From positions 2,713,058 through 2,777,057 of the forward strand of contig NZ_LJIX01000006.1 in assembly GCF_001420595.1 (NCBI RefSeq): a DNA stretch of 64,000 nt. The letters run 5' to 3'. The stretch comes from Cytobacillus solani (GTDB lineage Bacteria > Bacillota > Bacilli > Bacillales > Cytobacillaceae). The notes below the pieces were generated by a model. That model ran no database searches. It saw only the letters and a program-made list of their open reading frames with translations, and had not been told where the DNA came from. The translations under genes and the position numbers were made by a program. Positions 52,658-61,327 of the stretch are shown here, in pieces (the first letter of the stretch is position 1; every line of letters starts with the position of its first letter).

Positions 52658-53989
52658 TTACTTTACCGCATTACAAGCGATATGAACTGCATCCCATACA
52701 CCCGCAAATGGAGGCGCATACACTAAATCAGTCATACCTAATTCATCAGCAGTCATTTGATTATGAATAGCAACAGCAAATATATCGATTCGGAGGACTG
52801 CTCCCTTATTTCCTATTGCTTGAGCACCAAGTATCCTTCTTGATCTCTTTTCGCAGATTAGCTTAATCCATATCGGGGTTTGATTTGGGTAATAGCTTGG
52901 ATGGTCAGCACTTTTCACAAAAACAGTTGTGTAGTCTATTGCTAATTTCTTGGCTTCTTCTTCTGATAGACCCGTTCGTCCCATTTCTAAGTCACATACT
53001 TTGATCGCTGCACTGCCAAGTGTCCCAACATATTTATTATGCTGTCCTGCTATATTTGAACCAGCGATTCGTCCACACTTATTGGCATTAGTTCCAAGAG
53101 GAATATGTGTATTTTCCTCCATTACTTTATGATAGACCTGTGCACAATCCCCAGCAGAATACACATCTCGAATATTCGTTCTCATCTCTCTATCAATAAT
53201 GACTGCACCGTTTTCGCTTATAGCAATGCCAGAACCTTCTAAAAACTTTGTTGCTGGCTTAACACCTATAGATAGGAGGACTAGATCAGCTTGATAGGTA
53301 CCCTTATCTGTTTGTACAGCCTCAACTTGTTCCGAACCAATAAAGGCTTCAACCTTTTCTTCGAGATTTAACTCAACCCCATGTTTAACTAACTCTTCTT
53401 CGGCAAGATCAGTCAATTCCTTATCAAACGTTTTCAATATCCTGTCTGAAAGCTCGATCACTCTGACTCTTTTCCCCTGTCTAATCATCGCTTCAACCAC
53501 TTCAATTCCGATATATCCGCCGCCGACAATTACTACATCTTGAATCCCGGGCTGCTCTGTAATTTCCTTTAAGCGAATGCCATCTTCTAAGGTTTTCAAC
53601 CCGTATATATTCTTCATACCGACACCTGGAAATGGCGGTATTATAGGGACTGTTCCAGTAGCAATCATCAGTTTGTCATAGGTATCAATAAAAAGCTTGT
53701 TCTTGACAAGATCCTTTATCATCACCTGATTCTTTTCAGGTACAACCTTAACAACCTCGTGCTTAAGAAAAATCTCCATACCCATTTCCTCAAATTGTTC
53801 CTTTGTTCTGGCAATCATTTTTGTATAATCATCGTTTTCTCCCGATACATAGTAAGGGAGTCCACATGCACCATAAGACAAAAATTTGCCTTTTTCATAA
53901 ACAACAATTTGCGCGTCTTTATTTAATCTTTTAAGTTTAGAGGCAGCAGACATACCGGCTGCTACCCCTCCAATGACTAATAACTTCAT
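52658..53989 (-). CDS. CoA-disulfide reductase-like flavoprotein
   Basis: 443 aa from ATG 53989 (AGGAG ten bases upstream). FAD site VIGGVAAGMSAASKLKR (5-21), single redox Cys42 in SYGACGLPYY, NAD site VVIVGGGYIGIEVVEAM, second FAD motif NIRDVYSAGDCA, and C-terminal dimer domain ending VWDAVHIACN. The single Cys fits CoA-disulfide reductase; some relatives are NADH oxidases or persulfide reductases. In this operon it could keep CoA reduced or oxidise NADH made by the aldehyde dehydrogenase. Confidence 0.85.
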   Translation of the reverse strand: MKLLVIGGVAAGMSAASKLKRLNKDAQIVVYEKGKFLSYGACGLPYYVSGENDDYTKMIARTKEQFEEMGMEIFLKHEVVKVVPEKNQVMIKDLVKNKLFIDTYDKLMIATGTVPIIPPFPGVGMKNIYGLKTLEDGIRLKEITEQPGIQDVVIVGGGYIGIEVVEAMIRQGKRVRVIELSDRILKTFDKELTDLAEEELVKHGVELNLEEKVEAFIGSEQVEAVQTDKGTYQADLVLLSIGVKPATKFLEGSGIAISENGAVIIDREMRTNIRDVYSAGDCAQVYHKVMEENTHIPLGTNANKCGRIAGSNIAGQHNKYVGTLGSAAIKVCDLEMGRTGLSEEEAKKLAIDYTTVFVKSADHPSYYPNQTPIWIKLICEKRSRRILGAQAIGNKGAVLRIDIFAVAIHNQMTADELGMTDLVYAPPFAGVWDAVHIACNAVK

Positions 53990-54110
53990 ATGTTCGCATC
54001 TCCTACGGTCAATTTGCACTCTCTACGTTTCCAAAATGATCGATTTTTACATCTCTTGGGTCCGTGTAGGCGAATACGTCAGGATCACTAACAGCTAGGA
54101 CCTTGGTTTA

Positions 54111-54395
54111 TTATTCATTTTTACTATCTATATTACTCATAGTAATAGCCGGTTTCTCATCAATGAGTCCCACAACAAGAGCATCAATAGGCGTTTCTTT
54201 AATTAAGGCATGTTGAGCAGCTTGTCCTCTAGCAACTAAAACGAGTTCTCCTTCTCCTGCTCCAAGTTCATCCGCTGCAACAAAGCAGTCATCCTTACTG
54301 CCAAAGCAAGGCTGAATAACTAAAAGCTTGAATCCTTGCAAGCTATCATATTTTCTTGTAGAAACCACCCTGCTAATTACCTCGCCGATAATCAT
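54111..54395 (-). CDS. EutN/CcmL-type vertex protein (BMC-P)
   Basis: 94 aa, complete EutN_CcmL domain: MIIGEVISRVVSTRKYDSLQ, GFKLLVIQP, FVAADELGAGEGELVLVARG (the Gly-rich pentamer loop), PIDALVVGLID. Pentamers close the twelve vertices of a bacterial microcompartment shell. It is the only BMC-P gene in the window. 15 bp downstream of pduL. Confidence 0.93.
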   Translation of the reverse strand: MIIGEVISRVVSTRKYDSLQGFKLLVIQPCFGSKDDCFVAADELGAGEGELVLVARGQAAQHALIKETPIDALVVGLIDEKPAITMSNIDSKNE

Positions 54396-54410
54396 CCTTG
54401 TGAACCTCCA

Positions 54411-55076
54411 TTAATCAGCTATTATTTTTAGCCACTCATTTCCTTTTAAATCAAAAGCATTCGCATCATCCGTATCAATATGCATGTCCAATGCATAACG
54501 ATCGTTCACTCTGATTGTTACCTGCCCCATCACACCGCCTTTTGCTCCTTCAATAAGGACAGACACCCTTTGCTTGTCCTTTACTGCAAATTCATCCGCA
54601 TCTTTTGGAGTCATATGAATGTGCCGGTCAGCAATAATACATCCCTCTTGAATGGAGATGGAACCTTTTGGACCAATCAATGTAATACTTGCAGAGCCTG
54701 CAATATTCCCAGAATTTCTTACAGGCGGGGCTACGCCTATTTTTCTTGCATCTGTACGTGATATTTCTACTTGGGTATGTTTTCTTAAAGGGCCAAGCAC
54801 ACGAACATTCTCGATTGTTCCTTTTGGGCCTTTTAAAGTTACTTTTTCATTGCATGCAAATTGGCCAGGCTGGGATATTTCTTTATATTTTGTTAGTTCA
54901 TGTCCTTTGCCAAATAATAACTCAACATGCTCTTGTTGAAGATGAAGATGTCTTGCCGAAATGCTTACCGGCACATGAGTTCTTCTCTCCCTTTCGATCA
55001 GTCGATGACTTTCAAGCTCTCTTACTACTAATCTAGTAATGTTTTCGATCAGTTCAGATTGATTCGTGTTATTCAA
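54411..55076 (-). CDS. pduL: PduL-type phosphate acyltransferase
   Basis: 221 aa with two PduL barrels. Zn ligand motifs SARHLHLQQEHVELLFG (N-terminal) and IADRHIHMTPKDADEF (C-terminal); YKEISQPGQFACNEKV and LGPLRKHTQVEISRTDARK between. The first 25 residues (NQSELIENITRLVVRELESH) form an amphipathic helix of the encapsulation-peptide type. Converts acyl-CoA and phosphate to acyl-phosphate, regenerating CoA inside the shell. The partner acyl-phosphate kinase is not in the window. Confidence 0.94.
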   Translation of the reverse strand: MNNTNQSELIENITRLVVRELESHRLIERERRTHVPVSISARHLHLQQEHVELLFGKGHELTKYKEISQPGQFACNEKVTLKGPKGTIENVRVLGPLRKHTQVEISRTDARKIGVAPPVRNSGNIAGSASITLIGPKGSISIQEGCIIADRHIHMTPKDADEFAVKDKQRVSVLIEGAKGGVMGQVTIRVNDRYALDMHIDTDDANAFDLKGNEWLKIIAD

Positions 55077-55090
55077 AGTTCATCACCAGC

Positions 55091-55366
55091 TTACTTTAAA
55101 AACGGAAGTAATTTTTCAACATCTGCATGTGGTCTTGGAATAACATGAACCGCTACCAGTTCACCTACTCTTTGTGCCGCCTCTGCACCAACTTCAGTTG
55201 CAGCTTTAACTGCTCCAACTTCACCTTGAACGATTACAGACACTAATCCAGAACCAATTTTTTCACTGCCGACAATCTCAACATTTGCTGCTTTAAGCAT
55301 GGCATCCGCTGCTTCAATTGCTGCTGTTAATCCTTTTGTTTCAATGATTCCTAAAGATTTGCTCAT
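55091..55366 (-). CDS. BMC-H shell protein, copy 2 of a tandem pair
   Basis: 91 aa, one canonical BMC domain (PduA/EutM/CsoS1 type): [71 protein letters not shown]. Forms hexameric shell tiles. The KIGSG loop lines the central pore. About 90% identical (82/91 residues) to the neighbouring copy, so recently duplicated. Confidence 0.95.
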   Translation of the reverse strand: MSKSLGIIETKGLTAAIEAADAMLKAANVEIVGSEKIGSGLVSVIVQGEVGAVKAATEVGAEAAQRVGELVAVHVIPRPHADVEKLLPFLK

Positions 55367-55413
55367 TTTAAATCCTCCTAATGTTTGTTTTTTGTTTTCT
55401 TTCTACTAGTAAT

Positions 55414-55689
55414 TTATTTTAAACTTGGTAGCAATTTAGAGACATCCCCATGTGGTCTTGGAATAACATGAACTGCAACAAGTTCTCCAACTCTTCCAGC
55501 TGCTTCAGCTCCAACCTCTGTTGCAGCTTTTACCGCACCAACATCACCTTGAATAATAACAGAAACTAGCCCTGAACCAATTTTTTCACTGCCAACAATT
55601 TCAACATTTGCTGCCTTAAGCATGGCATCTGCTGCCTCAATCGCTGCTGTTAAACCTCTTGTTTCAATAATTCCTAAAGATCCATTCAT
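55414..55689 (-). CDS. BMC-H shell protein, copy 1 of a tandem pair
   Basis: 91 aa from ATG 55689 (GGAGG nine bases upstream; the ATG at 55704 is inside that site). One canonical BMC domain, same pore loop KIGSG, and [11 protein letters not shown] at the end. Hexameric shell tile; nine substitutions from the next gene, mostly at surface and C-terminal positions. Confidence 0.95.
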   Translation of the reverse strand: MNGSLGIIETRGLTAAIEAADAMLKAANVEIVGSEKIGSGLVSVIIQGDVGAVKAATEVGAEAAGRVGELVAVHVIPRPHGDVSKLLPSLK

Positions 55690-55716
55690 GATAATATCCT
55701 CCAAATCAAATTTTTA

Positions 55717-56088
55717 TTATTTTTTAGCTGTCTTTTTTTTACCTTTTGAATTTTCTGTTTTCACAGATTCTAATTCAGTGTCCTCCACTACCATATTTGG
55801 TTGTGAAGAAACAATGTATTTCATAATTTCTGAATGAGGATTGGAAATGACAAGCGCCATTTTCAAAGGGTTATTTGCTTTATGTTCTGCTGCTTGCTTA
55901 GCTGCTTGAACAGCTACATCCACATCAGAAAAACTTCCGCCAACAATCAAAGTAACAAGTCTACCACCTAAGTAATTTTCACTTGCAAGCAATTCTACAT
56001 CTGAAGACTTACACATCTGATCCAACAATTCCATTGCGACGGTAAAATACTGTGTTTCAACTACCCCTAATGCTTCGTAATTTTTCAT
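55717..56088 (-). CDS. Divergent BMC-domain shell protein with basic C-terminal tail
   Basis: 123 aa. BMC domain (about 5-88: ALGVVETQYFTVAMELLDQM, VELLASENYLGGRLVTLIVG, VDVAVQAAKQAAEHK). The pore loop reads NYLGGR rather than KIGSG. A 35-residue tail follows with ESVKTENSKGKKKTAKK, highly basic and probably disordered. It could bind nucleic acid, cargo or the shell exterior. Overlaps the preceding gene by 4 bases. Confidence 0.88.
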   Translation of the reverse strand: MKNYEALGVVETQYFTVAMELLDQMCKSSDVELLASENYLGGRLVTLIVGGSFSDVDVAVQAAKQAAEHKANNPLKMALVISNPHSEIMKYIVSSQPNMVVEDTELESVKTENSKGKKKTAKK

Positions 56089-56375
56089 TCTTTCTCACCC
56101 TTTTCTTCGGGATCAAGCAGTCTTTCAAGACCCGGGTAAGGTCTCGCTATTACCTTCATTGCTATTACTTCACCATGTCGATGAGCTATTTCTGCCCCAA
56201 GTTCTAAAGCTTCCTTAACAGAGGCAAGATCTCCCTTGATAATGATCGTAATCATTCCTGAGCCGGTACGCTTCATATCATGAAGTTCAACAAAAGCCGA
56301 TTTAACCATAGCATCTATACAAGCTGTAGCTGTTACAAAGCCAATGACTTCGATTAGACCGAAAGATCGATACAT
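56085..56375 (-). CDS. BMC-H shell protein
   Basis: 96 aa, one BMC domain: SFGLIEVIGFVTATACIDAM, VELHDMKRTGSGMITIIIKG, ASVKEALELGAEIAHRHGEV. The pore loop is RTGSG. Short acidic-basic tail EEKGEKE. Hexameric shell subunit, paralogous to the 91-aa pair. Translationally coupled to the 123-aa gene. Confidence 0.92.
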   Translation of the reverse strand: MYRSFGLIEVIGFVTATACIDAMVKSAFVELHDMKRTGSGMITIIIKGDLASVKEALELGAEIAHRHGEVIAMKVIARPYPGLERLLDPEEKGEKE

Positions 56376-56389
56376 TCCCCTACACCTCT

Positions 56390-56719
56390 TTACTTGCGTT
56401 TTACTTTTCCAATTGTAAGTAACTTCGCTATTTCTTCCATTGAAGAAGGGATTAGATGAGTAAGAATATCTCCTTCACCGATATATTTCCTTGCCTCGTA
56501 TTCTGCGACCTCAAGAGCTACTTTTACATCGGAGATTTCCCCGCTAAATTTCACCTGTACGACAACAGGAATGGCAGCTTGGTCACCGTTTTTGGGATTA
56601 TTTACATCAATTCCTTCAATCGTTACATTTGCTGCTTTACAGGCTTTATCCATTGAAGCAAGTGCGATACTATAGCCTTGAACCTCTAAAAAACCAACTG
56701 CTTTTGACAATATGCTCAC
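56390..56719 (-). CDS. BMC-domain shell protein with pore-side insertion
   Basis: 109 aa, BMC domain beginning AVGFLEVQGYSIALASMDKA. The loop before the third strand is enlarged (GIDVNNPKNGDQAAIPVVVQ), and the end is SSMEEIAKLLTIGKVKRK. The insertion lies near the hexamer pore, so this tile may have different permeability. First shell gene after the aldehyde dehydrogenase (stop and start abut). Confidence 0.88.
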   Translation of the reverse strand: MSILSKAVGFLEVQGYSIALASMDKACKAANVTIEGIDVNNPKNGDQAAIPVVVQVKFSGEISDVKVALEVAEYEARKYIGEGDILTHLIPSSMEEIAKLLTIGKVKRK

Positions 56720-58294
56720 CTACCCTATGATTCGGAATCCACCTTCTGCTAGTACACATCTTCTTTGTCTTGTAAATGTCTTTGCGGATGTTATTCCTTC
56801 ACCCGTAGGACCCGCAATTGTCATGGTTGTATGTCCCTCTCCTCCGAATCCTACACCCGCCAAGGAAGAAGCATTCTTGACAAATATGGTCGTTTCGATT
56901 GCTCTAGCAAACTTAGTTAAATGATCCACATTTTTTGAATGCATAATAGCTGTGTGTCTATTTCCATGTTCCGCTAGAAGTGCCATTTCTATAGCTTCAT
57001 CAAGATTCCCGACTCTAACGATAGGGAAGACTGGCATCATTTGTTCTAGCTGGACAAACGGATGATCAAAATCCACTTCACAAATTAATAGCTTAATATC
57101 TTCTTCGTGAGCTATTCCTAATTGTCGAAGAAAAGAAACTGCATCCTTGCCAACCCAATCTTTCGAAACATGGTATTCACGTTTATTATCAAGTGAACAT
57201 CCACCCGCTTCTTGATGAACATTTTCTTCAAGTGCAAAACTCATTAATTTTGATAGCTGCTGCTGATCAAGCATGTATGCGCCTTCATTTAACATATGGA
57301 AAATTAAATCATCTGCTACGGAGTCAATAACAAATAATTCTTTTTCCGCGATACATAAAAGGTTATTATCAAATGATGCACCTTCGATAATACTCTTGGC
57401 AGCTTGTTTTAGGTCAGCAGTTTCATCCACAATGACTGGCGGATTTCCAGCTCCTGCACCAATTGCCTTCTTCCCTGACTTTAATAAAGTCTTGACCATT
57501 CCAGGTCCGCCAGTGCCGACTAGCAATTTAACTTTTGGACTTTCTATGATTCTATTGAGAGTTTCTAATGTTGGGTCTTTAACCATCGATACTAGATTCT
57601 CTGGACCACCAGTATCTTTTATTGCTTGATTAATAAGGTTCACAACAAACGCACAGGATACTTTAGAAGACGGATGAACGTTTAAAACAACTGCATTGCC
57701 GGCTGCTAATAAACTAATCGAATTATTAATGATTGTTTCAGTTGGATTCGTTACTGGTGTTACTGCACCCACTAATCCAAATGGAGCCTGTTCTATAATT
57801 GTTAAGCCCTCATCTCCTGAAAAAGCAGCTGTAGTTATATCTTCTGTGCCTGGCGTCTTGCGGGCAACAAGTTCATGCTTCGCAATCTTATCTTCGTAAC
57901 GGCCTAGCTTCGTTTCTTCAAAAACCATTTGAGCTAGTTTTTCCTTATTTTCAATAACAGCTTCCCTAATGGCAGTGATTATTTTTTCTCTATCTTTTAG
58001 TTGGAACTGTTTAACATAGTTCAATTGCGCTATGTAACCTGCTTCGATTGCATCCTCTATACGATCAAAAACACCATTAGCACCTGATTCATGAACCTGA
58101 TGTGGTAGTTCTGCCGGATTTATTTGTTGCGATAATGGCAGAACTCTCTTCATCTGTATTGGTTTCGGTGTATTTGTATTGTCATTGGAATGAAGTACTT
58201 GATGTCCTGAATTCTGTTCGGATACAGATTCTATATTTTGCAGAACAGATTGGATAATTTTCTGAATATCCTGCTCCGACATATTTACTCCCAT
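56720..58294 (-). CDS. Acylating aldehyde dehydrogenase (PduP/EutE type), encapsulated
   Basis: 524 aa. The N-terminal helix MSEQDIQKIIQSVLQNIES (5-23) is a classic encapsulation peptide, followed by a 35-residue linker. ALDH core: GLVGAVTPVTNPTETIINNS, VHPSSK, LLVGTGGPGMVKTLLKSGKK, and the catalytic Cys314 in SFDNNLLCIAEKEL. CoA-acylating: aldehyde + NAD+ + CoA to acyl-CoA + NADH. Same length class as PduP/EutE. 17 bp downstream of the aldolase, whose aldehyde product it should consume. Confidence 0.94.
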   Translation of the reverse strand: MGVNMSEQDIQKIIQSVLQNIESVSEQNSGHQVLHSNDNTNTPKPIQMKRVLPLSQQINPAELPHQVHESGANGVFDRIEDAIEAGYIAQLNYVKQFQLKDREKIITAIREAVIENKEKLAQMVFEETKLGRYEDKIAKHELVARKTPGTEDITTAAFSGDEGLTIIEQAPFGLVGAVTPVTNPTETIINNSISLLAAGNAVVLNVHPSSKVSCAFVVNLINQAIKDTGGPENLVSMVKDPTLETLNRIIESPKVKLLVGTGGPGMVKTLLKSGKKAIGAGAGNPPVIVDETADLKQAAKSIIEGASFDNNLLCIAEKELFVIDSVADDLIFHMLNEGAYMLDQQQLSKLMSFALEENVHQEAGGCSLDNKREYHVSKDWVGKDAVSFLRQLGIAHEEDIKLLICEVDFDHPFVQLEQMMPVFPIVRVGNLDEAIEMALLAEHGNRHTAIMHSKNVDHLTKFARAIETTIFVKNASSLAGVGFGGEGHTTMTIAGPTGEGITSAKTFTRQRRCVLAEGGFRIIG

Positions 58295-58311
58295 TGTTCC
58301 TCCTCCTTATA

Positions 58312-59100
58312 CTATTTCATATAATTATTTAGGATTTCTTCAGTTACCTTTCGTACAATACTCTCTATTACTGCATCTTTATTGTTTACCGGCTCAGATT
58401 TTTGCGTTTCGATTTCACATTGTGGGACCCCGCCAGTTTTAATACCCATTGATTCTCGAATGTTGATTAAATCTGAGATTTGCGAACAACTTAATTCATT
58501 CGCTTTATTGATAATATTATTAGAATACATAAGCATTAGTGCGTAGTGCTCAAGAGATTCCATGCGGTAATAAGCTTGAATTAAATCCGCACCCCATGTA
58601 AGTGCCCCATGATTGGCTAATAGCACTGCATTATAATCCTTGCAATATGGTGCAATTGAATCAGGGACTTCTTGTGTACCCGGAGTTGCATACGGAGCAA
58701 CTGGCACAGTTCCTAGAAGAACAACAGCTTCTGGTGATACCGGTTTATCAAGGTTTATCCCAGCAATTGCAAACGATGTCGCTACTGGCGGATGGGCATG
58801 GACAACTGCATTCACTTCTGGATTTTCATTGTATACTCTTAAGTGCATTTTCACTTCTGAAGAGGGCTTCATCTTTCCAGAAATAACCTTCCCTGAAAGG
58901 TCCATCTTCACCATCATATCTGGCGTCATGAACCCTTTGCTAACCCCTGTAGGAGTAGTCCAAATTGTATTTGGACCTACCTTAACAGATATATTCCCAT
59001 CATTAGCAGCTACAAAATTCTTATTATATATTCTTCTACCAATCTCACAGATTAGCTTTTTCGCTTCAAAATCTGAATAGTATTTTTGTTTATCTATCAT
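58312..59100 (-). CDS. Class II aldolase (fuculose-1-phosphate aldolase type) with C-terminal encapsulation-like helix
   Basis: 262 aa. Zn aldolase of the FucA/RhaD/Ald2 family: catalytic Glu82 (PSSEVKMHL), Zn ligands H101 and H103 (VHAHPP) and H164 (ANHGAL). The spacings (19, 2, 61) are the same as in E. coli FucA. After the enzyme domain a linker (about 222-237) leads to NNKDAVIESIVRKVTEEILN (239-258), an amphipathic helix like an encapsulation peptide. Expected to cleave a 5-substituted ribulose-1-phosphate to DHAP and an aldehyde. First gene of the microcompartment operon. Confidence 0.9.
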   Translation of the reverse strand: MIDKQKYYSDFEAKKLICEIGRRIYNKNFVAANDGNISVKVGPNTIWTTPTGVSKGFMTPDMMVKMDLSGKVISGKMKPSSEVKMHLRVYNENPEVNAVVHAHPPVATSFAIAGINLDKPVSPEAVVLLGTVPVAPYATPGTQEVPDSIAPYCKDYNAVLLANHGALTWGADLIQAYYRMESLEHYALMLMYSNNIINKANELSCSQISDLINIRESMGIKTGGVPQCEIETQKSEPVNNKDAVIESIVRKVTEEILNNYMK

Positions 59101-59230
59101 ACGTTACAACTCCTTAATCTTACATACGGTCTATTTCATCATTCACCTAATCCGTTTAGGTACGTTTAAGAGCTCTTGAAACAGTCATATTTATGTTCTT
59201 TTACTACTTATAATTTTCTTACTAATTTGT

Positions 59231-59305
59231 GGTTTTGTCAAATATTATTTTGGTTTTATAGTTATTTCTTGTTGTATTTTATTGTAGTTACACAAGAAAC
59301 CAAAT
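59231..59305. promoter_or_regulatory. Candidate DeoR operators in the divergent control region
   Basis: GGTTTTGT (59231-59238) and GGTTTTAT (59252-59259) are direct repeats 21 bp apart; GAAACCAAAT (59296-59305) is the inverted form. They lie between the aldolase and deoR-like starts. The remaining parts of 59101-59439 show AT-rich promoter-like sequence and no gene. Confidence 0.45.
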
Positions 59306-59439
59306 CACACGTGTAATAAATACTTTTTTTTATGGGTATTTAGCTGAAATTAATCCATTATTTTCTTGGAGTGAACTTATTAAATACCACATAATATGGT
59401 ATAATTTTTTTACAAACTAATAAAATTAAGGAGAAAATC

Positions 59440-60201
59440 ATGCTTCCAATCGCACGAAAGAAAAAGATAAAAGAAATCATTCTAGAAAAAAAGAGCGTGA
59501 CTGTTGCTGATCTTACAAGTCAATTTAATGTGACGGAAGAGACGATTCGAAGGGACTTGAAACAACTTGAGGAAGAAGGCGTATTAAACCGTACTTATGG
59601 CGGAGCATACATATCTGAAGGCGTTCAAAACGATGTCAATGTTAATTTAAGAGAACATATCCATGTAGAAGGGAAAAAGAAAATTGCAGCAGAGTGTATT
59701 TCCTCTATTAAAAATGGAGATTCGATTTTCTTGGACGCCTCCACAACTTCTTTGGTCATTGCTAGTATGCTCGAAGACAAAAAATTAACAGTTGTGACGA
59801 ATTCTCTTAAAGTGATCAACTCTCTTGTTGAAAAACCGAATATTAATATTGTTGTCATCGGAGGTACTTTATCTCCCACTTCACTGTCTAATACAGGAAG
59901 AAGCTCAGAATACACGTTAAATCATTACTTCTTTGATACAGCCTTCATTTCATGCCGTTCTGTTAGCATGCAGCACGGCATAACAGATTCGAACGAGCAA
60001 CAAGCAGGGATCCGAAAACTAGCTGCCGAACACGCCAACAACGTTTATCTTATTGCTGATTACACGAAATTTGATAAAACATCCTTTGCAAGAATATGTG
60101 ACTTTGACAAAATTAATCATGTTGTAGTAGACAAAACACTTTCTACAGAATGGAAGCAATTTTTAAAAGAACAAAATGTCACCCTTCATGAATGTGAATA
60201 A
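59440..60201 (+). CDS. DeoR-family transcriptional regulator
   Basis: 253 aa. N-terminal HTH (20-48: VTVADLTSQFNVTEETIRRD, LKQLEEEGVLNRTYGG) and C-terminal sugar-phosphate sensor domain with DGSIFLDASTTSLVIASML, VTNSLKVINSL, VVIGGTLSPTSLSNTG and LIADYTKFDKTSFARI. DeoR proteins are relieved by phosphorylated sugars. It is divergent from the microcompartment operon and convergent with mtnA, so it is the likely local repressor of both. AAGGAG precedes ATG 59440. Confidence 0.92.
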   Translation: MLPIARKKKIKEIILEKKSVTVADLTSQFNVTEETIRRDLKQLEEEGVLNRTYGGAYISEGVQNDVNVNLREHIHVEGKKKIAAECISSIKNGDSIFLDASTTSLVIASMLEDKKLTVVTNSLKVINSLVEKPNINIVVIGGTLSPTSLSNTGRSSEYTLNHYFFDTAFISCRSVSMQHGITDSNEQQAGIRKLAAEHANNVYLIADYTKFDKTSFARICDFDKINHVVVDKTLSTEWKQFLKEQNVTLHECE

Positions 60202-60219
60202 ACTAAATAAAAATAATCT

Positions 60220-60251
60220 AAAAGGGCTGAGGTAATTACCTCAGCCCTTTT
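60220..60251. terminator. Bidirectional terminator between deoR-like and mtnA
   Basis: AAAAGGGCTGAGGTAA pairs perfectly with TTACCTCAGCCCTTTT between convergent genes. Confidence 0.9.
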
Positions 60252-60256
60252 ACTTT

Positions 60257-61327
60257 TTACTTCGTGCTTTTGAACATTTTCGGCAGAGACTCATTAAAAG
60301 GCGCATACGCAATGCCGTTTTCAGTAATAATCCCTGTAATTAAAGAATGATCTGTCACATCAAAACAAGGATTATACGTCTTCACTTCTTTAGGCGCCAT
60401 TGGTTTTTCATACCATTTACTTGTAATTTCCTCAGACTGCCTTAATTCAATGTGTATATCGTCCCCTGTTTTACATTCTAAGTCCACAGTGGATAGTGGT
60501 GCACATACATAGAATGGTATATTATAATGCTTAGCTAAAATTGCTACACCGGAAGTCCCGATTTTATTCGCTGTATCTCCATTTTCGGCTACCCGATCAC
60601 AACCAACAAGAACCGCTTGAATTTTCCCTTCCTTCATTACAATTGAAGCCATATTATCACAAATTAATGTTACATCTACTCCTGCTTGCTGCAGTTCCCA
60701 AGCTGTTAGGCGAGCACCTTGAAGCAAGGGTCTAGTTTCATCAGCATATACTTTAAAGTCATAGCCTTTTTCTTGTCCCAAATAAATCGGAGCCAAAGCA
60801 GTACCGTATTTGGCTGTTGCAATTGTTCCCGCGTTACAGTGAGTGAGTATGCCCCAGCCTGGCTCTAACAATGAAAGTGCATACTGTCCAATTGATTCAC
60901 AAATTTTTTCATCTTCTGCTCGGATTAATTCAGCTTCTTCCTTTAGAGCAGCTTTTACTTCAGGTACACTTTTGCCTACCTCTTTTTTAAATCTATTATC
61001 CATTCGATTTAATGCCCAGAAAAGGTTAACTGCAGTAGGCCTTGAAGAAGCTAAGTATTCTTTCACCTTTAAAAAATCACTATAAAGCTCCTCATATGTG
61101 TCTGCTGTTGATTTCTTCGTACCTAGGTAGACACCGTATCCTGCTGCAATCCCAATTGCAGGTGCTCCTCTTACCTTTAATTGATAGATTGCATCCCAAA
61201 CATCTTCCATTTCTTTCAATTCTAGAAATACCGTTTCATTCGGCAATACTGTTTGGTCTAAAAGAATTAATGTACTGTTTTCATCATCTAATTTAACTGA
61301 CTGTATTACTTCTACTGGATTTCCCAT
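60257..61327 (-). CDS. mtnA: S-methyl-5-thioribose-1-phosphate isomerase (MtnA) or 5-deoxyribose-1-phosphate isomerase
   Basis: 356 aa. [15 protein letters not shown] (51-65), the active-site Cys164 in THCNAGTIA and Asp244 in [17 protein letters not shown], matching C160/D240 of B. subtilis MtnA. Converts 5-substituted ribose-1-phosphate to ribulose-1-phosphate. The 5-deoxyribose pathway enzyme DrdI is a homologue, so substrate preference is open. Abuts mtnK (no gap). No mtnW/B/X/D genes follow, unlike the classical methionine salvage cluster. Confidence 0.93.
   Translation of the reverse strand: MGNPVEVIQSVKLDDENSTLILLDQTVLPNETVFLELKEMEDVWDAIYQLKVRGAPAIGIAAGYGVYLGTKKSTADTYEELYSDFLKVKEYLASSRPTAVNLFWALNRMDNRFKKEVGKSVPEVKAALKEEAELIRAEDEKICESIGQYALSLLEPGWGILTHCNAGTIATAKYGTALAPIYLGQEKGYDFKVYADETRPLLQGARLTAWELQQAGVDVTLICDNMASIVMKEGKIQAVLVGCDRVAENGDTANKIGTSGVAILAKHYNIPFYVCAPLSTVDLECKTGDDIHIELRQSEEITSKWYEKPMAPKEVKTYNPCFDVTDHSLITGIITENGIAYAPFNESLPKMFKSTK

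Noticed and set aside
51036-59100. Assignment as a PDU, EUT or glycyl-radical (GRM) microcompartment
   Set aside because: No diol dehydratase, ethanolamine ammonia-lyase, glycyl-radical enzyme, reactivase or cobalamin genes are visible; the first enzyme is an aldolase.
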